64,000 nucleotides of DNA from NCBI RefSeq assembly GCF_016864575.1, contig NZ_CP044126.1, positions 806,001 to 870,000 of the forward strand, written 5' to 3'. Each line of letters starts with the position of its first letter. Position 1 is the stretch's first letter. Shown one piece after another: positions 44,685 to 53,709 of the stretch. Under the pieces are notes generated by a model that worked only from the letters and a program-made list of their open reading frames with translations, made no database searches and was not told where the DNA came from. The position numbers were made by a program, and so were the translations under genes. This stretch comes from Rhizobium sp. BG4. Its GTDB lineage: Bacteria > Pseudomonadota > Alphaproteobacteria > Rhizobiales > Rhizobiaceae.

Positions 44685-45713
44685 ATGCGCCGACCGACGA
44701 TATCAGACCTTGCCCATGCGTCCGGCGTCAGTGTGGCGACTGTCGACCGCGTGCTCAACGGGCGCCATAAGGTGCGCGAGGAAACGGCGCGGCGTGTCTA
44801 TGACGCGGCGCAATCGATCGGCTACCACGCTGTCGGCCTGATCCGGCAGCGCGTCTTCGAGGATCTGCCGCGCTATCAGCTGGCCTTCCTGCTGCAGAAG
44901 CCGATGCAATCCTTCTACCAGGCCTTTAGCCGCGAAATCGAGATTGCGGCGGCGGCCTGCACCACCGCGCGTCTGCAGATCCAGATCGATTATCCGGCGG
45001 CCTCCACGCCTGCCGCCATTACCGAGAAGCTCCGGACGCTGACGGCCCGCAACCAGGCGGTGGCCATGGTGGCCCCGGATTATCCGGCCGTCACCGCAGC
45101 CGTGGAAGAGCTGAAACACAAGGGCATCCCGGTCTTTTCCGTGCTGTCGGATTTCGCCGAGGGAACGCGCGCCGGCTATATCGGCCTCGATAACCGAAAG
45201 GTCGGCCGTTCCGCGGCCTGGACGATCGCCCGCACGGCCCGCAAGCCCGGCAAGGTCGCCTGTTTCGTCGGTAGCCATCGCTTCCATGGGCATGAGCTGC
45301 GCGAAGTCGGCTTCCGTTCCTATTTCCGCGAGGAAGCGCCGGATTTCGATGTGCTGGAAACGCTCATCAATCTCGACACCGTGGAGATCACCCATGAGGC
45401 GACGTCGACGCTGCTGCAGAAACACCCTGATCTCGTCGGCCTCTATGTCTGCGGTGGCGGCATGGAGGGGGCGATCGCTGCGATCCAGGAGGAGAAACGC
45501 ACCGGCGAGGTCGCCCTGATCGTCAATGAGCTGGTGCCAGAGAGCAAGGCCGCGCTGATGGACGGAACGGTGACCATGGCACTCAGCACCCCGCTGCCGG
45601 CGATCTGCCGCGAGCTGGTCGCCCAGATGATCGCCGCCATCGGCAACGGTGAGGCGGCAGTTCCCGGCCAGACCTTCCTGCCGTTCGAAATCTATATTCC
45701 GGAGAATATCTAG
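44685..45713 (+). CDS. LacI-family transcriptional regulator of the moc-like module
   Basis: A 342-residue regulator. The N-terminal HTH reads RRPTISDLAHASGVSVATVDRVLNGRHKVREETARRVYDAA, with the hinge helix, then a periplasmic-binding-protein-like sugar-sensing domain of the LacI/RbsB kind (AMVAPDYPAVTAAVEELKHKGIPVFSVLSD...GYIGLDNRKVGRSAAW). The effector is unknown; context suggests an inositol-like compound. It is divergent from mocD and lies upstream of the MocC/IolI-like gene. Dyads on both sides suggest that it controls both directions. Confidence 0.9.
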   Translation: MRRPTISDLAHASGVSVATVDRVLNGRHKVREETARRVYDAAQSIGYHAVGLIRQRVFEDLPRYQLAFLLQKPMQSFYQAFSREIEIAAAACTTARLQIQIDYPAASTPAAITEKLRTLTARNQAVAMVAPDYPAVTAAVEELKHKGIPVFSVLSDFAEGTRAGYIGLDNRKVGRSAAWTIARTARKPGKVACFVGSHRFHGHELREVGFRSYFREEAPDFDVLETLINLDTVEITHEATSTLLQKHPDLVGLYVCGGGMEGAIAAIQEEKRTGEVALIVNELVPESKAALMDGTVTMALSTPLPAICRELVAQMIAAIGNGEAAVPGQTFLPFEIYIPENI

Positions 45714-45733
45714 AATGATGGATTTCCATCATT
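45714..45733. promoter_or_regulatory. 8-bp-arm palindrome (candidate LacI operator) upstream of the MocC/IolI-like gene
   Basis: AATGATGG-ATTT-CCATCATT is perfectly symmetric and lies directly after the regulator stop, 134 nt before the isomerase start. Its GATGG/CCATC core is shared with the dyad at 44638-44666. Confidence 0.6.
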
Positions 45734-45866
45734 CATCACAAAAATCTGTCACGGATGATAGGATGGACAGGCGTCTGCCTGCTGTCGCCTTTGCAATTTT
45801 CGGATAGAGATTCCCCGGGCTAGATTTGCGCTCCAGGACCGGAGCGCCCTTGGGAGGACTTTTGAA

Positions 45867-46679
45867 ATGGCATCTGTTCGCTACGCGCTGAACCACATGG
45901 CAGCGCCCGCACTGAAGATTGACAGCTTCTTCGCGCTCGCAAAGTCGCTCGGCATCGACTCCGTCGAAATCCGCAACGACCTCAGCGGCAACGCGATCCT
46001 CGACGGCACCAAGCCGGCGGAGATCAAGGCGGCCGCCGAGCGCCATGGCGTGACGATTATCTCGATCAACGCCCTGCAGCGTTTCAACGAGTGGAACGAG
46101 ACCCGCGCCGCCGAAGCCAAGGAACTGATCGACTACGCCGCCGCCTGCGGCGCCAAGGCGCTGGTGCTGGTTCCGAAGAACGACGGCACCGGCCGTGAAG
46201 ACGGCGCGCGCCAAGCCAATCTGCGTCAGTCGCTGACCGCCCTGAAGCCGATGCTCGATGCTGCCGGCATCACCGGTCTGGTCGAGCCACTCGGGTTCGA
46301 AATCTGCTCGCTGAGCTCCAAGACGGAAGCGGCCGATGCGATCCGTGAACTCGGCGCTGAAGGCACATTCAAGCTCGTCCACGACACGTTCCACCACCAT
46401 CTCGCCGGCGAGGCCGCGATCTTCCCTGATATGACCGGCCTGATCCACATTTCCGGCGTCGACGACAAGGACGTTTCCGTCTCTGATATGCGTGACCCGC
46501 ACCGCGTTCTCGTCACGTCAGCCGACCGCCTCGACAATGCCGGCCAAGTGCGCGCGCTGCTGCAGGCGGGCTACAAGGGTCCCGCCTCCTTCGAGCCGTT
46601 CTCGGCCGAAGTCCATGCGCTGAAAGATCCGGCAGCGGCGCTGCGCCAGAGCATGGATTATCTCTCTTCGGCGATCTGA
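45867..46679 (+). CDS. TIM-barrel sugar isomerase/epimerase, MocC/IolI-like
   Basis: A 270-residue xylose-isomerase-like TIM barrel. Expected metal and catalytic segments are visible: GIDSVEIRNDL, GLVEPLGFEICSL (Glu), FKLVHDTFHHHLAG (Asp/His), GLIHISGVDDK and GPASFEPFSAEVHAL (Glu). Relatives include the rhizopine-catabolism protein MocC and 2-keto-myo-inositol isomerase IolI. GGGAGGA precedes the ATG. Its place by the LacI regulator and mocDEF supports work on an inositol-type product. Confidence 0.85.
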   Translation: MASVRYALNHMAAPALKIDSFFALAKSLGIDSVEIRNDLSGNAILDGTKPAEIKAAAERHGVTIISINALQRFNEWNETRAAEAKELIDYAAACGAKALVLVPKNDGTGREDGARQANLRQSLTALKPMLDAAGITGLVEPLGFEICSLSSKTEAADAIRELGAEGTFKLVHDTFHHHLAGEAAIFPDMTGLIHISGVDDKDVSVSDMRDPHRVLVTSADRLDNAGQVRALLQAGYKGPASFEPFSAEVHALKDPAAALRQSMDYLSSAI

Positions 46680-46680
46680 G

Positions 46681-47439
46681 CTATTCGCGGCCGCGGAAGC
46701 GGCGCTGATAGGCAGGATCGTAAAGCGAGCTTTCGCGGAAATCGCTGGCAGCAAGGGACGGACCGACGAAGATGATCGCGGTCCGTTCGATCGGTTCTGC
46801 GGCAACCTTCGCCTCGATATCACCGAGCGTGCCGCGGACGATCCGCTCATCCGGCCACGAGGCCTTGACGACGATGGCAACCGGGCAGTCAGCGCCGTAA
46901 AGCGGCGTCAGCTCGCTGACCACCTGGCCGAGCGCATGGATCGCCAGATGAATGGCAAGCGTCGAGCCGGTCGCGCCGAATTTCTCCAGCGTCTCTTCAT
47001 TCGGCATCGGCGATGCCCGGCCGGAAACACGGGTCAGCACCAGGCTCTGCGCCACGGCCGGGATCGTCAGTTCGCGACCGAGCGCCGAGGCCGCGGCTGC
47101 AAAGGCCGGAACGCCGGGGGTCATGGTAAAATCGATGCCATGCTTTTCGAGGCGGCGGATCTGCTCGGCGACCGCGCTCCAGACCGAGAGATCGCCGGAA
47201 TGCAGCCGCGCCACATCCTGACCGGCATTGGCGGCCTTCAGGTACTCGGCTTCGATCTCATCGAGCGACATCGGCGCGGTATCGACGATGCGGGCGCCCG
47301 GCGGGCAATATTGCAGGAGCTCCGGCGAAACGATCGAGCCGGCATAGAGGCAGACCTGGCACTTCGCGATCAGATCGCGGCCGCGAACGGTGATGAGGTC
47401 GGCAGCGCCCGGGCCGGCGCCGATGAAATGTACGGTCAT
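46681..47439 (-). CDS. cobM: Precorrin-4 C11-methyltransferase CobM
   Basis: A 252-residue SAM-dependent tetrapyrrole methyltransferase (EC 2.1.1.133). HFIGAGPGAADLITVRGRDLIAKCQVCLYAGSIVS, RLHSGDLSVWSAVAEQ and TPGVPAFAAAASALGRELTIP are CobM/CbiF hallmarks. It starts inside the cobL stop (ATGA overlap), so the two are coupled. The frame continues upstream inside cobL and that part is not coding. Confidence 0.95.
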   Translation of the reverse strand: MTVHFIGAGPGAADLITVRGRDLIAKCQVCLYAGSIVSPELLQYCPPGARIVDTAPMSLDEIEAEYLKAANAGQDVARLHSGDLSVWSAVAEQIRRLEKHGIDFTMTPGVPAFAAAASALGRELTIPAVAQSLVLTRVSGRASPMPNEETLEKFGATGSTLAIHLAIHALGQVVSELTPLYGADCPVAIVVKASWPDERIVRGTLGDIEAKVAAEPIERTAIIFVGPSLAASDFRESSLYDPAYQRRFRGRE

Positions 47440-48674
47440 GTCAGGTCCTTGATCCAGCGCCATTGCGTCACCGGCATTGCCGGCCGCCAGCCGCTCATCG
47501 TGCCGACGGGGGCGGCACGGGAAACTTCGAGGCGCGTCAGCGTTCCGCCGCGCTTGGCATATTCGGAAAGCAGCAGCGCTTCCATTTCCAGCGTCACGGC
47601 ATTGGCGACGAGACGCCCGCCCGGCTTGAGCGCGGCGATAGCCGCCTCGAGTACGCCGGGCTCGCTGCCGCCACCGCCGATGAAGATCGCGTCCGGCTGC
47701 GCGAGATCGCGGAACGCCGAGGGCGCGGTGCCTTCGACCAGTGCGAGGCTTGGCACACCGAGAGCGGTTGCATTGCGGGCGATGCGCGCGGCGCGCTCCG
47801 GCGATTGCTCGATGGCGATCGCCTTCAGCGAGGGGTCGCAGAGCATCCATTCGATGCCGATGGAGCCGGAGCCTGCGCCGATATCCCAAAGCAACTCGCC
47901 ATAGCGCGGCGACAGCGCCGACAGCGTCAGAGCACGGATTTCGCGCTTGGTGATCTGCCCGTCATGCTCGAAGAACCCGTCGTCCAGACCATTGGTGAAG
48001 GGCAGGATGCGGGCCTTTTCGTCAGCAACGACTTCGACGGCGCAGACATTGAGCGGATCGATAGCGCCGAGCGCGAACTCCGCCGCGAGCGCTGAGCGAA
48101 CCTTCTCGCGCTCGCCGCCCAGTGCCTCCAGTACCGTCAGGCGCGAACGGCCAAAACCGTAGTTGGTCAGCAGCCTGGCGAGTTCCGCCGGTCCCTTCTC
48201 ATCCGATGTCAGCGCAATGATGCGCCGTCCATCATGCAGGTGCGGCATGATCAGTTCTGTCGGGCGCCCGTGCAGCGATATAGTTGCAGTGTCCTGCAGC
48301 GGCCAGCCGAGGCGCGAGGCGGCGAGGCTGAAGGCCGAGGGAGCCGGAATCGTGCGCATCTCGTCCGCCGCGATCCGCCGCGAGAGCGTGGCGCCGACGC
48401 CATAGAGGAAGGGATCGCCGGAGGCGAGAACCACGACAGGCGTGCCGCGACGGGAAACGATGTCATCCACCGACGTCTCGAACGGGCTTTGCCATATCAG
48501 CCGCTCGCCCGAAATGAGACGATCGAGCAGCGCATGATGCCGGGCGCCGCCGAACACGACCGGGGCCGAAGCAATCAGCCGTCGCGCCTCTTCGCCGAGA
48601 CCGTCTGGACCATCTTCACCGATGCCGATAATGGTCAGCCAGGTTTTTTCGGATCGGGACGGCAGATCAGACAT
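47436..48674 (-). CDS. cobL: Precorrin-6B methyltransferase/decarboxylase CobL (CbiE-CbiT fusion)
   Basis: A 412-residue two-domain enzyme (EC 2.1.1.132). The N-terminal CbiE-like domain (WLTIIGIGEDG...LASGDPFLYGVGATL) adds the C5 and C15 methyls and the C-terminal CbiT-like Rossmann domain (GQITKREIRALTLSALSPRYGELLWDIGAGSGSIGIEWML) decarboxylates. The ATG at 48674 overlaps head-to-head with the cobK ATG. The frame is open further upstream, inside cobK; this part shows no family similarity and was left out. Confidence 0.95.
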   Translation of the reverse strand: MSDLPSRSEKTWLTIIGIGEDGPDGLGEEARRLIASAPVVFGGARHHALLDRLISGERLIWQSPFETSVDDIVSRRGTPVVVLASGDPFLYGVGATLSRRIAADEMRTIPAPSAFSLAASRLGWPLQDTATISLHGRPTELIMPHLHDGRRIIALTSDEKGPAELARLLTNYGFGRSRLTVLEALGGEREKVRSALAAEFALGAIDPLNVCAVEVVADEKARILPFTNGLDDGFFEHDGQITKREIRALTLSALSPRYGELLWDIGAGSGSIGIEWMLCDPSLKAIAIEQSPERAARIARNATALGVPSLALVEGTAPSAFRDLAQPDAIFIGGGGSEPGVLEAAIAALKPGGRLVANAVTLEMEALLLSEYAKRGGTLTRLEVSRAAPVGTMSGWRPAMPVTQWRWIKDLT

Positions 48675-49443
48675 GGCAGAATTCCGCGTTCTGATACTGG
48701 GCGGCACGAGCGAGGCGCGCCAGCTGGCGGCCGCGCTGCGGAAGCGCTCCGACGCAGATATCCTGCTGTCGCTTGCCGGACGTACGGAAAAACCGTCCGA
48801 ACAGCCGGTTTCCGTGAGGATTGGTGGTTTCGGCGGCGTCGAAGGACTTTCGCGTTTCCTTCGCGAAGGCGAATTTGACCTGCTCGTCGATGCCACGCAT
48901 CCCTTTGCCGCCAGAATTTCCGCGAATGCCGCGGAGGCTGCAGAAATGACCGGCATTCGGTCCATCGCCTTGCGCCGCCCGCTCTGGAGCGAGGAACACG
49001 GCGACCGCTGGACGCATGCCGCGACCATTCCCGAAGCGATAGAGGCACTTGGAGCTGCGCCGCGCCGCGTCTTCCTGGCGACCGGCCGGCAGGAGGCGCA
49101 TGCGGCAGAGGCGGCTCCGCAGAATTTCTATCTGGTCCGCAGTGTCGATCCCGTCACGCCGCCATTGAAGCTCGATCATGCTGTTTTCATTCTCGACCGC
49201 GGCCCCTTCGCGCTGGATGCCGAGCTGTCGCTCCTGCGGGACCATCGCATCGACGCCGTGATCGCCAAGAACAGCGGCGGCGACGCCACTTATGCTAAGA
49301 TCGAAGCGGCGCGCATGCTCGGCATCGAGGTTTTCATGATCGGCCGCGCCGTGGCGCCCGCCATGAAAACGGTCGAGACTGTCGAGGACGCTCTGGCGGC
49401 GATCGATCACCTCGTCCCTCCGGCGATGAAACGCGGCGTATAG
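48673..49443 (+). CDS. cobK: Precorrin-6A reductase CobK
   Basis: A 256-residue NADPH-dependent reductase of precorrin-6A (EC 1.3.1.54): VLILGGTSEARQLAAAL, LSLAGRT, GGFGGVEGLSRFLREGEFDLLVDATHPFAARIS, and C-terminal DAVIAKNSGGDATYAKIEAARMLGIEVFMIGR. It is the only plus-strand gene in the cob cluster. The start codon shares bases with the oppositely directed cobL start (CATG), so its promoter must lie within cobL. The 3' end overlaps the convergent cobJ by 37 nt. Confidence 0.94.
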   Translation: MAEFRVLILGGTSEARQLAAALRKRSDADILLSLAGRTEKPSEQPVSVRIGGFGGVEGLSRFLREGEFDLLVDATHPFAARISANAAEAAEMTGIRSIALRRPLWSEEHGDRWTHAATIPEAIEALGAAPRRVFLATGRQEAHAAEAAPQNFYLVRSVDPVTPPLKLDHAVFILDRGPFALDAELSLLRDHRIDAVIAKNSGGDATYAKIEAARMLGIEVFMIGRAVAPAMKTVETVEDALAAIDHLVPPAMKRGV

Positions 49444-50171
49444 ATCAGATCCGGCTTGCCATCCCGCGCCACGATGCGGGTTTCCGGCGAGCCGATGATG
49501 ACACAGGTCGCCATATCCGCAACGGCGGCATCGGCCGTCTCCAGCGGCTGTACCGTGATGCGCTCGTCCTGACGGCCAGCGGCACGGCCGAAGATGACGG
49601 GCGTCGCGCCCGGCAATTCATTGCGCAAAAGCTCGAAGGCACGGCCGAGCTGCCAGGGCCTTGCCTTGCTGATCGGATTATAGAGCGCGATGACGAAACC
49701 CGCCTGCGCTGCAAGGGCCAGCCGCTTCTCGATCACATCCCAGGGCTTCAGATTGTCCGACAGCGAAATGGCGCAGAAATCGTGGCCCAGCGGCGCGCCG
49801 GTGCGGGCGGCAACCGCGAGCATCGCCGTGATGCCGGGCAGCACGACGAGATCGACACCGCGCCATCCGGCAGGTCCCTTGTCAATCGCCTCGCAGATCG
49901 CCGCCGCCATGGCAAAGACGCCGGGATCGCCGCCGGAGACGACGCAGACAGTGCGTCCTTCGGCAGCCATCTTCAGCGCCGCATTGGCACGGTCCAGTTC
50001 CTCGCGATTATCGGAGGCATGACGGCTCTGGTATGGCTGAAAATCGATCCGGTCGAGATAGGGGCCGTAGCCGAAGAAATCGGTCGACGCGGAAACGGCG
50101 CGCGCCGCTTCCGGCGTCATCTGGTCGGGATTGCCCGGGCCGGTGCCGATGACATAGAGCGTGCCGCTCAT
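49407..50171 (-). CDS. cobJ: Precorrin-3B C17-methyltransferase CobJ
   Basis: A 254-residue ring-contracting methyltransferase (EC 2.1.1.131). YVIGTGPGNPDQMTPEAARAVSASTDFFGYGPYLDRI, CVVSGGDPGVFAMAAAICEAI, PGITAMLAVAARTGAPLGHDFCAISLSDNLKPW and ALYNPISKARPWQLGRAFELLR are standard CobJ/CbiH blocks. The start overlaps the cobI stop by 4 nt and the end runs 37 nt into the 3' end of convergent cobK. Confidence 0.96.
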   Translation of the reverse strand: MSGTLYVIGTGPGNPDQMTPEAARAVSASTDFFGYGPYLDRIDFQPYQSRHASDNREELDRANAALKMAAEGRTVCVVSGGDPGVFAMAAAICEAIDKGPAGWRGVDLVVLPGITAMLAVAARTGAPLGHDFCAISLSDNLKPWDVIEKRLALAAQAGFVIALYNPISKARPWQLGRAFELLRNELPGATPVIFGRAAGRQDERITVQPLETADAAVADMATCVIIGSPETRIVARDGKPDLIYTPRFIAGGTR

Positions 50172-50899
50172 CGGCTCGCCTCCCAGCCGGGAACGAGCAC
50201 CAGCGAGAAATAAGGCGCATCGCCATCCGGCCGCTCGGCGAGCTTGATCATCGCCGCATTCGCCATCGTGCCGCGCTCGACATAGACGGCCTCCTTCAGG
50301 CGTCCCGCGCCTTCCAGCGCCCGGCGGATCTTCGGCAGATTGCGGCCAACCTTCATGATCACGGCCGCCTGGGTATCCGCCAGCCGGCGGGTCAGCTCGG
50401 CTTCCGCCATCGTGCCCGGCAGCACGGAGAGCACGTCGTCCCCTTGGACGATCGGCATTCCCGCAACCGACCAGCAGCCGGACATGGCGCTGATGCCTGG
50501 GATGACTTCGGTCGGATAGCGATGCGCAAGACGGACATGCAGATGCATGTAGGAACCGTAGAACATCGGATCGCCCTCGCTGAGGATCGCGACCGTCTTT
50601 CCGGCGTCGAGATGCGCAGCAACCGCAGCGGCCGACGCATCGTAGAAACCGGTGATCTGGCTCTGATAGGCCATTTCGCCCTTATCGATCTCCGTCGTCA
50701 CCGGATAATAGAGCGGCAGCAGCTCGGCGCGGTCAGAAATCAGATGCTGGACGATGGCGCGGCCATTGCCGCTGCGCCCCTGCTTGGCGAAGAACGCGAT
50801 GACCTCGGCGTTCTCGATCGCCTTCGCTGCCTTGATGGTCAGAAGCTCAGGATCACCCGGGCCGGTGCCGACGCCGATCAGACGGCCTTGCGTACTCAT
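50168..50899 (-). CDS. cobI: Precorrin-2 C20-methyltransferase CobI
   Basis: A 243-residue SAM methyltransferase (EC 2.1.1.130) that adds the C20 methyl to precorrin-2: GRLIGVGTGPGDPELLTIKAAKAIENAEVIAFFAK, TVAILSEGDPMFYGSYMHLHVRL and VIPGISAMSGCWSVAGMPI. Four-nucleotide overlaps with cobH and cobJ on either side show tight translational coupling. Confidence 0.96.
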   Translation of the reverse strand: MSTQGRLIGVGTGPGDPELLTIKAAKAIENAEVIAFFAKQGRSGNGRAIVQHLISDRAELLPLYYPVTTEIDKGEMAYQSQITGFYDASAAAVAAHLDAGKTVAILSEGDPMFYGSYMHLHVRLAHRYPTEVIPGISAMSGCWSVAGMPIVQGDDVLSVLPGTMAEAELTRRLADTQAAVIMKVGRNLPKIRRALEGAGRLKEAVYVERGTMANAAMIKLAERPDGDAPYFSLVLVPGWEASR

Positions 50900-51528
50900 A
50901 GACCCGGCCTCGCAAGTGCATTGACCGCGGCCGCCGTCATCGCGCTGCCGCCGAGGCGGCCGCGGACGATGGCATAGGGAACGCCGTAGGAATTCTCCGC
51001 CAGAGCATCCTTGGATTCCGCCGCGCCGACAAAGCCGACGGGCATGCCGAGGATCGCCGCAGGCTTGGGACCACCATCGCGCAGCAGTTCGAGCAGATAG
51101 AAGAGCGCGGTCGGCGCATTGCCGATAGCCACGACGCTGCCGGCCAGCCGCTCGCGCCAGAGCTCGATTGCCGCCGCAGAGCGTGTATTGCCCTTCGCCT
51201 TGGCGAGCTCGGGCGTGCGCGGATCGCGCAGCGTGCAGATCACGTCATTTCCGGCCGGGAGCCGTGCGCGGGTGATGCCATGCGAGACCATCTCGGCATC
51301 GCAGAAAACAGGCGCGCCCGATTTCAGCGCCTCACGCGCCGCCGTGACGACACCGGGAGCGAATTCGAAGTGAGCAGCAGCCTCGACAAGACCGCAGGCA
51401 TGGATCATGCGCACGGCGACATCGGCCGCTTCAGGCGAGAAGCGCGAAAGATCGGCTTCGCTGCGGATGATCGCAAAGGAGCGCTCGTAGATGGCGTCGC
51501 CTTCGCGGATGTAATCGTAGTCTGGCAT
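50896..51528 (-). CDS. cobH: Precorrin-8X methylmutase CobH
   Basis: A 210-residue isomerase (EC 5.4.99.61) that moves the C11 methyl to C12, giving hydrogenobyrinate. YDYIREGDAIYERSFAIIRSEADL, VAVRMIHACGLVEAAAHFEFAPG (catalytic His), PVFCDAEMVSHGITRARLPAGN and AILGMPVGFVGAAESKDAL are characteristic. It begins 2 nt after the cobG stop. Confidence 0.96.
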   Translation of the reverse strand: MPDYDYIREGDAIYERSFAIIRSEADLSRFSPEAADVAVRMIHACGLVEAAAHFEFAPGVVTAAREALKSGAPVFCDAEMVSHGITRARLPAGNDVICTLRDPRTPELAKAKGNTRSAAAIELWRERLAGSVVAIGNAPTALFYLLELLRDGGPKPAAILGMPVGFVGAAESKDALAENSYGVPYAIVRGRLGGSAMTAAAVNALARPGL

Positions 51529-51530
51529 CC

Positions 51531-52895
51531 CTAGTCCTGTCGCAGCGCTTTCGCGATCGTTGCGGCGCCAAGCCGTTTCAGACAGGCGGCCGCCGATTCA
51601 CCAGCCTGACGCTGCGGTCCGGCAAGCTGGGCGAGCTTCTCTATAGCGGATTCGATCCCGCCGCCAGCAATCGTTGCGTCAGGCGCGTCACCGGCCTTGC
51701 CTTCAAGCGAAAATCCGTAGCCGTCGGCCGATCCCACGAGCGTCAGCGCTGGTGGTGGATGGGCGCAGCCCTTGGCGCAGCCGGAGAGATGGACGGTCAG
51801 CGAGCCGTCCAGCAATTCAGGCGCATGCTCGATAATCCGGGCGGCGAGCCGCCGTGTTTCATAGAAGCCCGACATGCAGAAACCGGCACCGGCACAGGCG
51901 GCGATATTGGCTGCAGGATCGTGCGGATCGGCGCTCAGGCCGTAGCCGCCGGCGATCATCGTCAGGCGTTCCGCCTCCGAGGGGGACAGGCCGGTGACCA
52001 GAAACTGGCGATCGGGCGCGAGCCGGATCTCCGCTGACACATCGAGATTGGCAAGAAACGCGATCAACTCGCTCGACTGCATCTGGCCGAATTGCGGGCG
52101 GAGACCGAGCGCGGCCTTTTGTGTGGAAAGCGTCAATGTGCCGGGTTGTGGCTTTGAGGAGATAGAGAACGACAGGGGGGCGATAGATTGGGGGAAGGCC
52201 TTTGCCAGTGCTTGATCATCAAGCTCCCTCGCCCGGCTGTGCTTGCCTCTGGCAAGCAACAGATCGAGAACGCGGCCAACGGCGGCAACGGCCTCTCCGG
52301 CATCGCCGCAGAAAAGCGGATGCGCGGTTTTCGCCGTCCCTGCGATCGCCACCATCCAGCGCGTGTCATCGACCGCCACGATGCGGATATCGGCGCTCAT
52401 GTCGTCAAGGCAAAAATGCCCGCGGCCATCGACGAGGATCGCCAGTTTCGGCGCCAGCAGGGGCGACGCGAGCGTCTCGTGCAGGTGTCCGCGCAGCATC
52501 TGCTCGAAAGCGGATGGATCCGCCACCTCGGCCGGATCGAGACCATGCAGCGGCGAAAGCTCGATGGCCGGATTGGCCGGGACAATGATACCGGCGGTAT
52601 CGATATCGGCCGCCAGAGCCTCGACGCTCTCTGCCCGCAAGCCACGGACCTGCAGATTGCCGCGCGCCGTGATCTCGAGGATGCCGTTGCCATGCGCCAG
52701 TGCGGAGACAGCGAGCGCCCGCAATTGCCCCACAGTCAGTGCGCCGCCGGCAGGGCGCAGGCGCACCAGCAATCCGTCGCCTGTCGGCATCGGTGCGGCA
52801 AGCGTCGGGCAGGCGCCGCGGCGCAGGCCCGGTACGCAATGATCGCCCGTCTTGATCTGTCTGTCAGTGGCCGCGGCCATGGCTGAACCTTTCAT
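51531..52895 (-). CDS. cobG: Precorrin-3B synthase CobG
   Basis: A 454-residue oxygen-dependent monooxygenase (EC 1.14.13.83) with nitrite/sulfite-reductase-like halves. The [4Fe-4S]-type Cys motifs appear near the C-terminus: CAGAGFC and CAKGCAHP. Its presence marks the aerobic cobalamin route. The ATG at 52895 has an AGGACAGGG ribosome site; a second ATG 15 nt later is possible. It lies 41 nt downstream of cobF. Confidence 0.94.
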   Translation of the reverse strand: MKGSAMAAATDRQIKTGDHCVPGLRRGACPTLAAPMPTGDGLLVRLRPAGGALTVGQLRALAVSALAHGNGILEITARGNLQVRGLRAESVEALAADIDTAGIIVPANPAIELSPLHGLDPAEVADPSAFEQMLRGHLHETLASPLLAPKLAILVDGRGHFCLDDMSADIRIVAVDDTRWMVAIAGTAKTAHPLFCGDAGEAVAAVGRVLDLLLARGKHSRARELDDQALAKAFPQSIAPLSFSISSKPQPGTLTLSTQKAALGLRPQFGQMQSSELIAFLANLDVSAEIRLAPDRQFLVTGLSPSEAERLTMIAGGYGLSADPHDPAANIAACAGAGFCMSGFYETRRLAARIIEHAPELLDGSLTVHLSGCAKGCAHPPPALTLVGSADGYGFSLEGKAGDAPDATIAGGGIESAIEKLAQLAGPQRQAGESAAACLKRLGAATIAKALRQD

Positions 52896-52936
52896 GCCCT
52901 GTCCTTACAGGATGACGGCACGCTCGGCAAAGGCGG

Positions 52937-53695
52937 CTATTCCTGGAAATCGCGGCCCTTGCGCAGCAGGTAGATATCCATGATCCAGCCATGCCGCTCG
53001 CGGGCTTCGGCCCGCATCTTCACGATGTCATCGGCGACGTCGCCGAGGCGGCCGGAATGGGTGATCTCGTCTTCGGTACCAAGATAGGCGCCCCAGAAGA
53101 TCTCGGCATCGGGATCGTCGATCTTCGAGAATGCCTGGATGCCGTCGAGCATGACGACGGTGCTGTCGGCTTGCAGACCCGTCTCTGCGAGCCGCCGCCC
53201 GGTGGTGATCTCCACCGGCTTGCCGACGAGATTGACCGGAATCCGGTGGCTCGCCGCCAATGCCTGGATGCTGGTAATCCCGGGAATGACCGATACCGAG
53301 AACTCGACTTCGCCCCGGATGCGCTCCAGAATCCGCAGCGTGCTATCATAGAGGCTGGGATCGCCCCACACGAGGAACGCCGCCTTTTCATCCGGCTTCA
53401 ATCCGGCGATCAGCCCGGCATAGGTCGCGGCGATTGCCGCGTGCCACTCGTCGACGCTCCCGGTGTAGCTCCGGCCCTCGATCTCGCGCTGGGGAACGGC
53501 GAATTCGATCGTCTTCGTCTTACCAGTGTCGAGGTAGCGCTCGCAGATCTCGCGGCGCACGGTCGCGAGCTCCTCCTTCTTCGCTCCCTTGGTGGGGATG
53601 AAGACGCAATCGGCGCCCTTCATGGCGTTGATCGCCTGAATGGTGACGTGATCGGGATTGCCGGTCCCGATGCCGATGACGAAGATCTCTCTCAT
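52937..53695 (-). CDS. cobF: Precorrin-6A synthase (deacetylating) CobF
   Basis: A 252-residue C1-methyltransferase (EC 2.1.1.152) that releases acetate during aerobic ring contraction: EIFVIGIGTGNPDHVTIQAINAMKGADCVFIPTKG, FLVWGDPSLYDSTLRILERI, VIPGITSIQALAASHRIPVNLVG and WGAYLGTEDE. The ATG at 53695 is chosen since the family N-terminus starts there; upstream open frame falls in the DUF2938 gene. It starts 14 nt after the DUF2938 stop and heads cobF-G-H-I-J. Confidence 0.94.
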   Translation of the reverse strand: MREIFVIGIGTGNPDHVTIQAINAMKGADCVFIPTKGAKKEELATVRREICERYLDTGKTKTIEFAVPQREIEGRSYTGSVDEWHAAIAATYAGLIAGLKPDEKAAFLVWGDPSLYDSTLRILERIRGEVEFSVSVIPGITSIQALAASHRIPVNLVGKPVEITTGRRLAETGLQADSTVVMLDGIQAFSKIDDPDAEIFWGAYLGTEDEITHSGRLGDVADDIVKMRAEARERHGWIMDIYLLRKGRDFQE

Positions 53696-53709
53696 TGCGG
53701 TCTCCCGCC

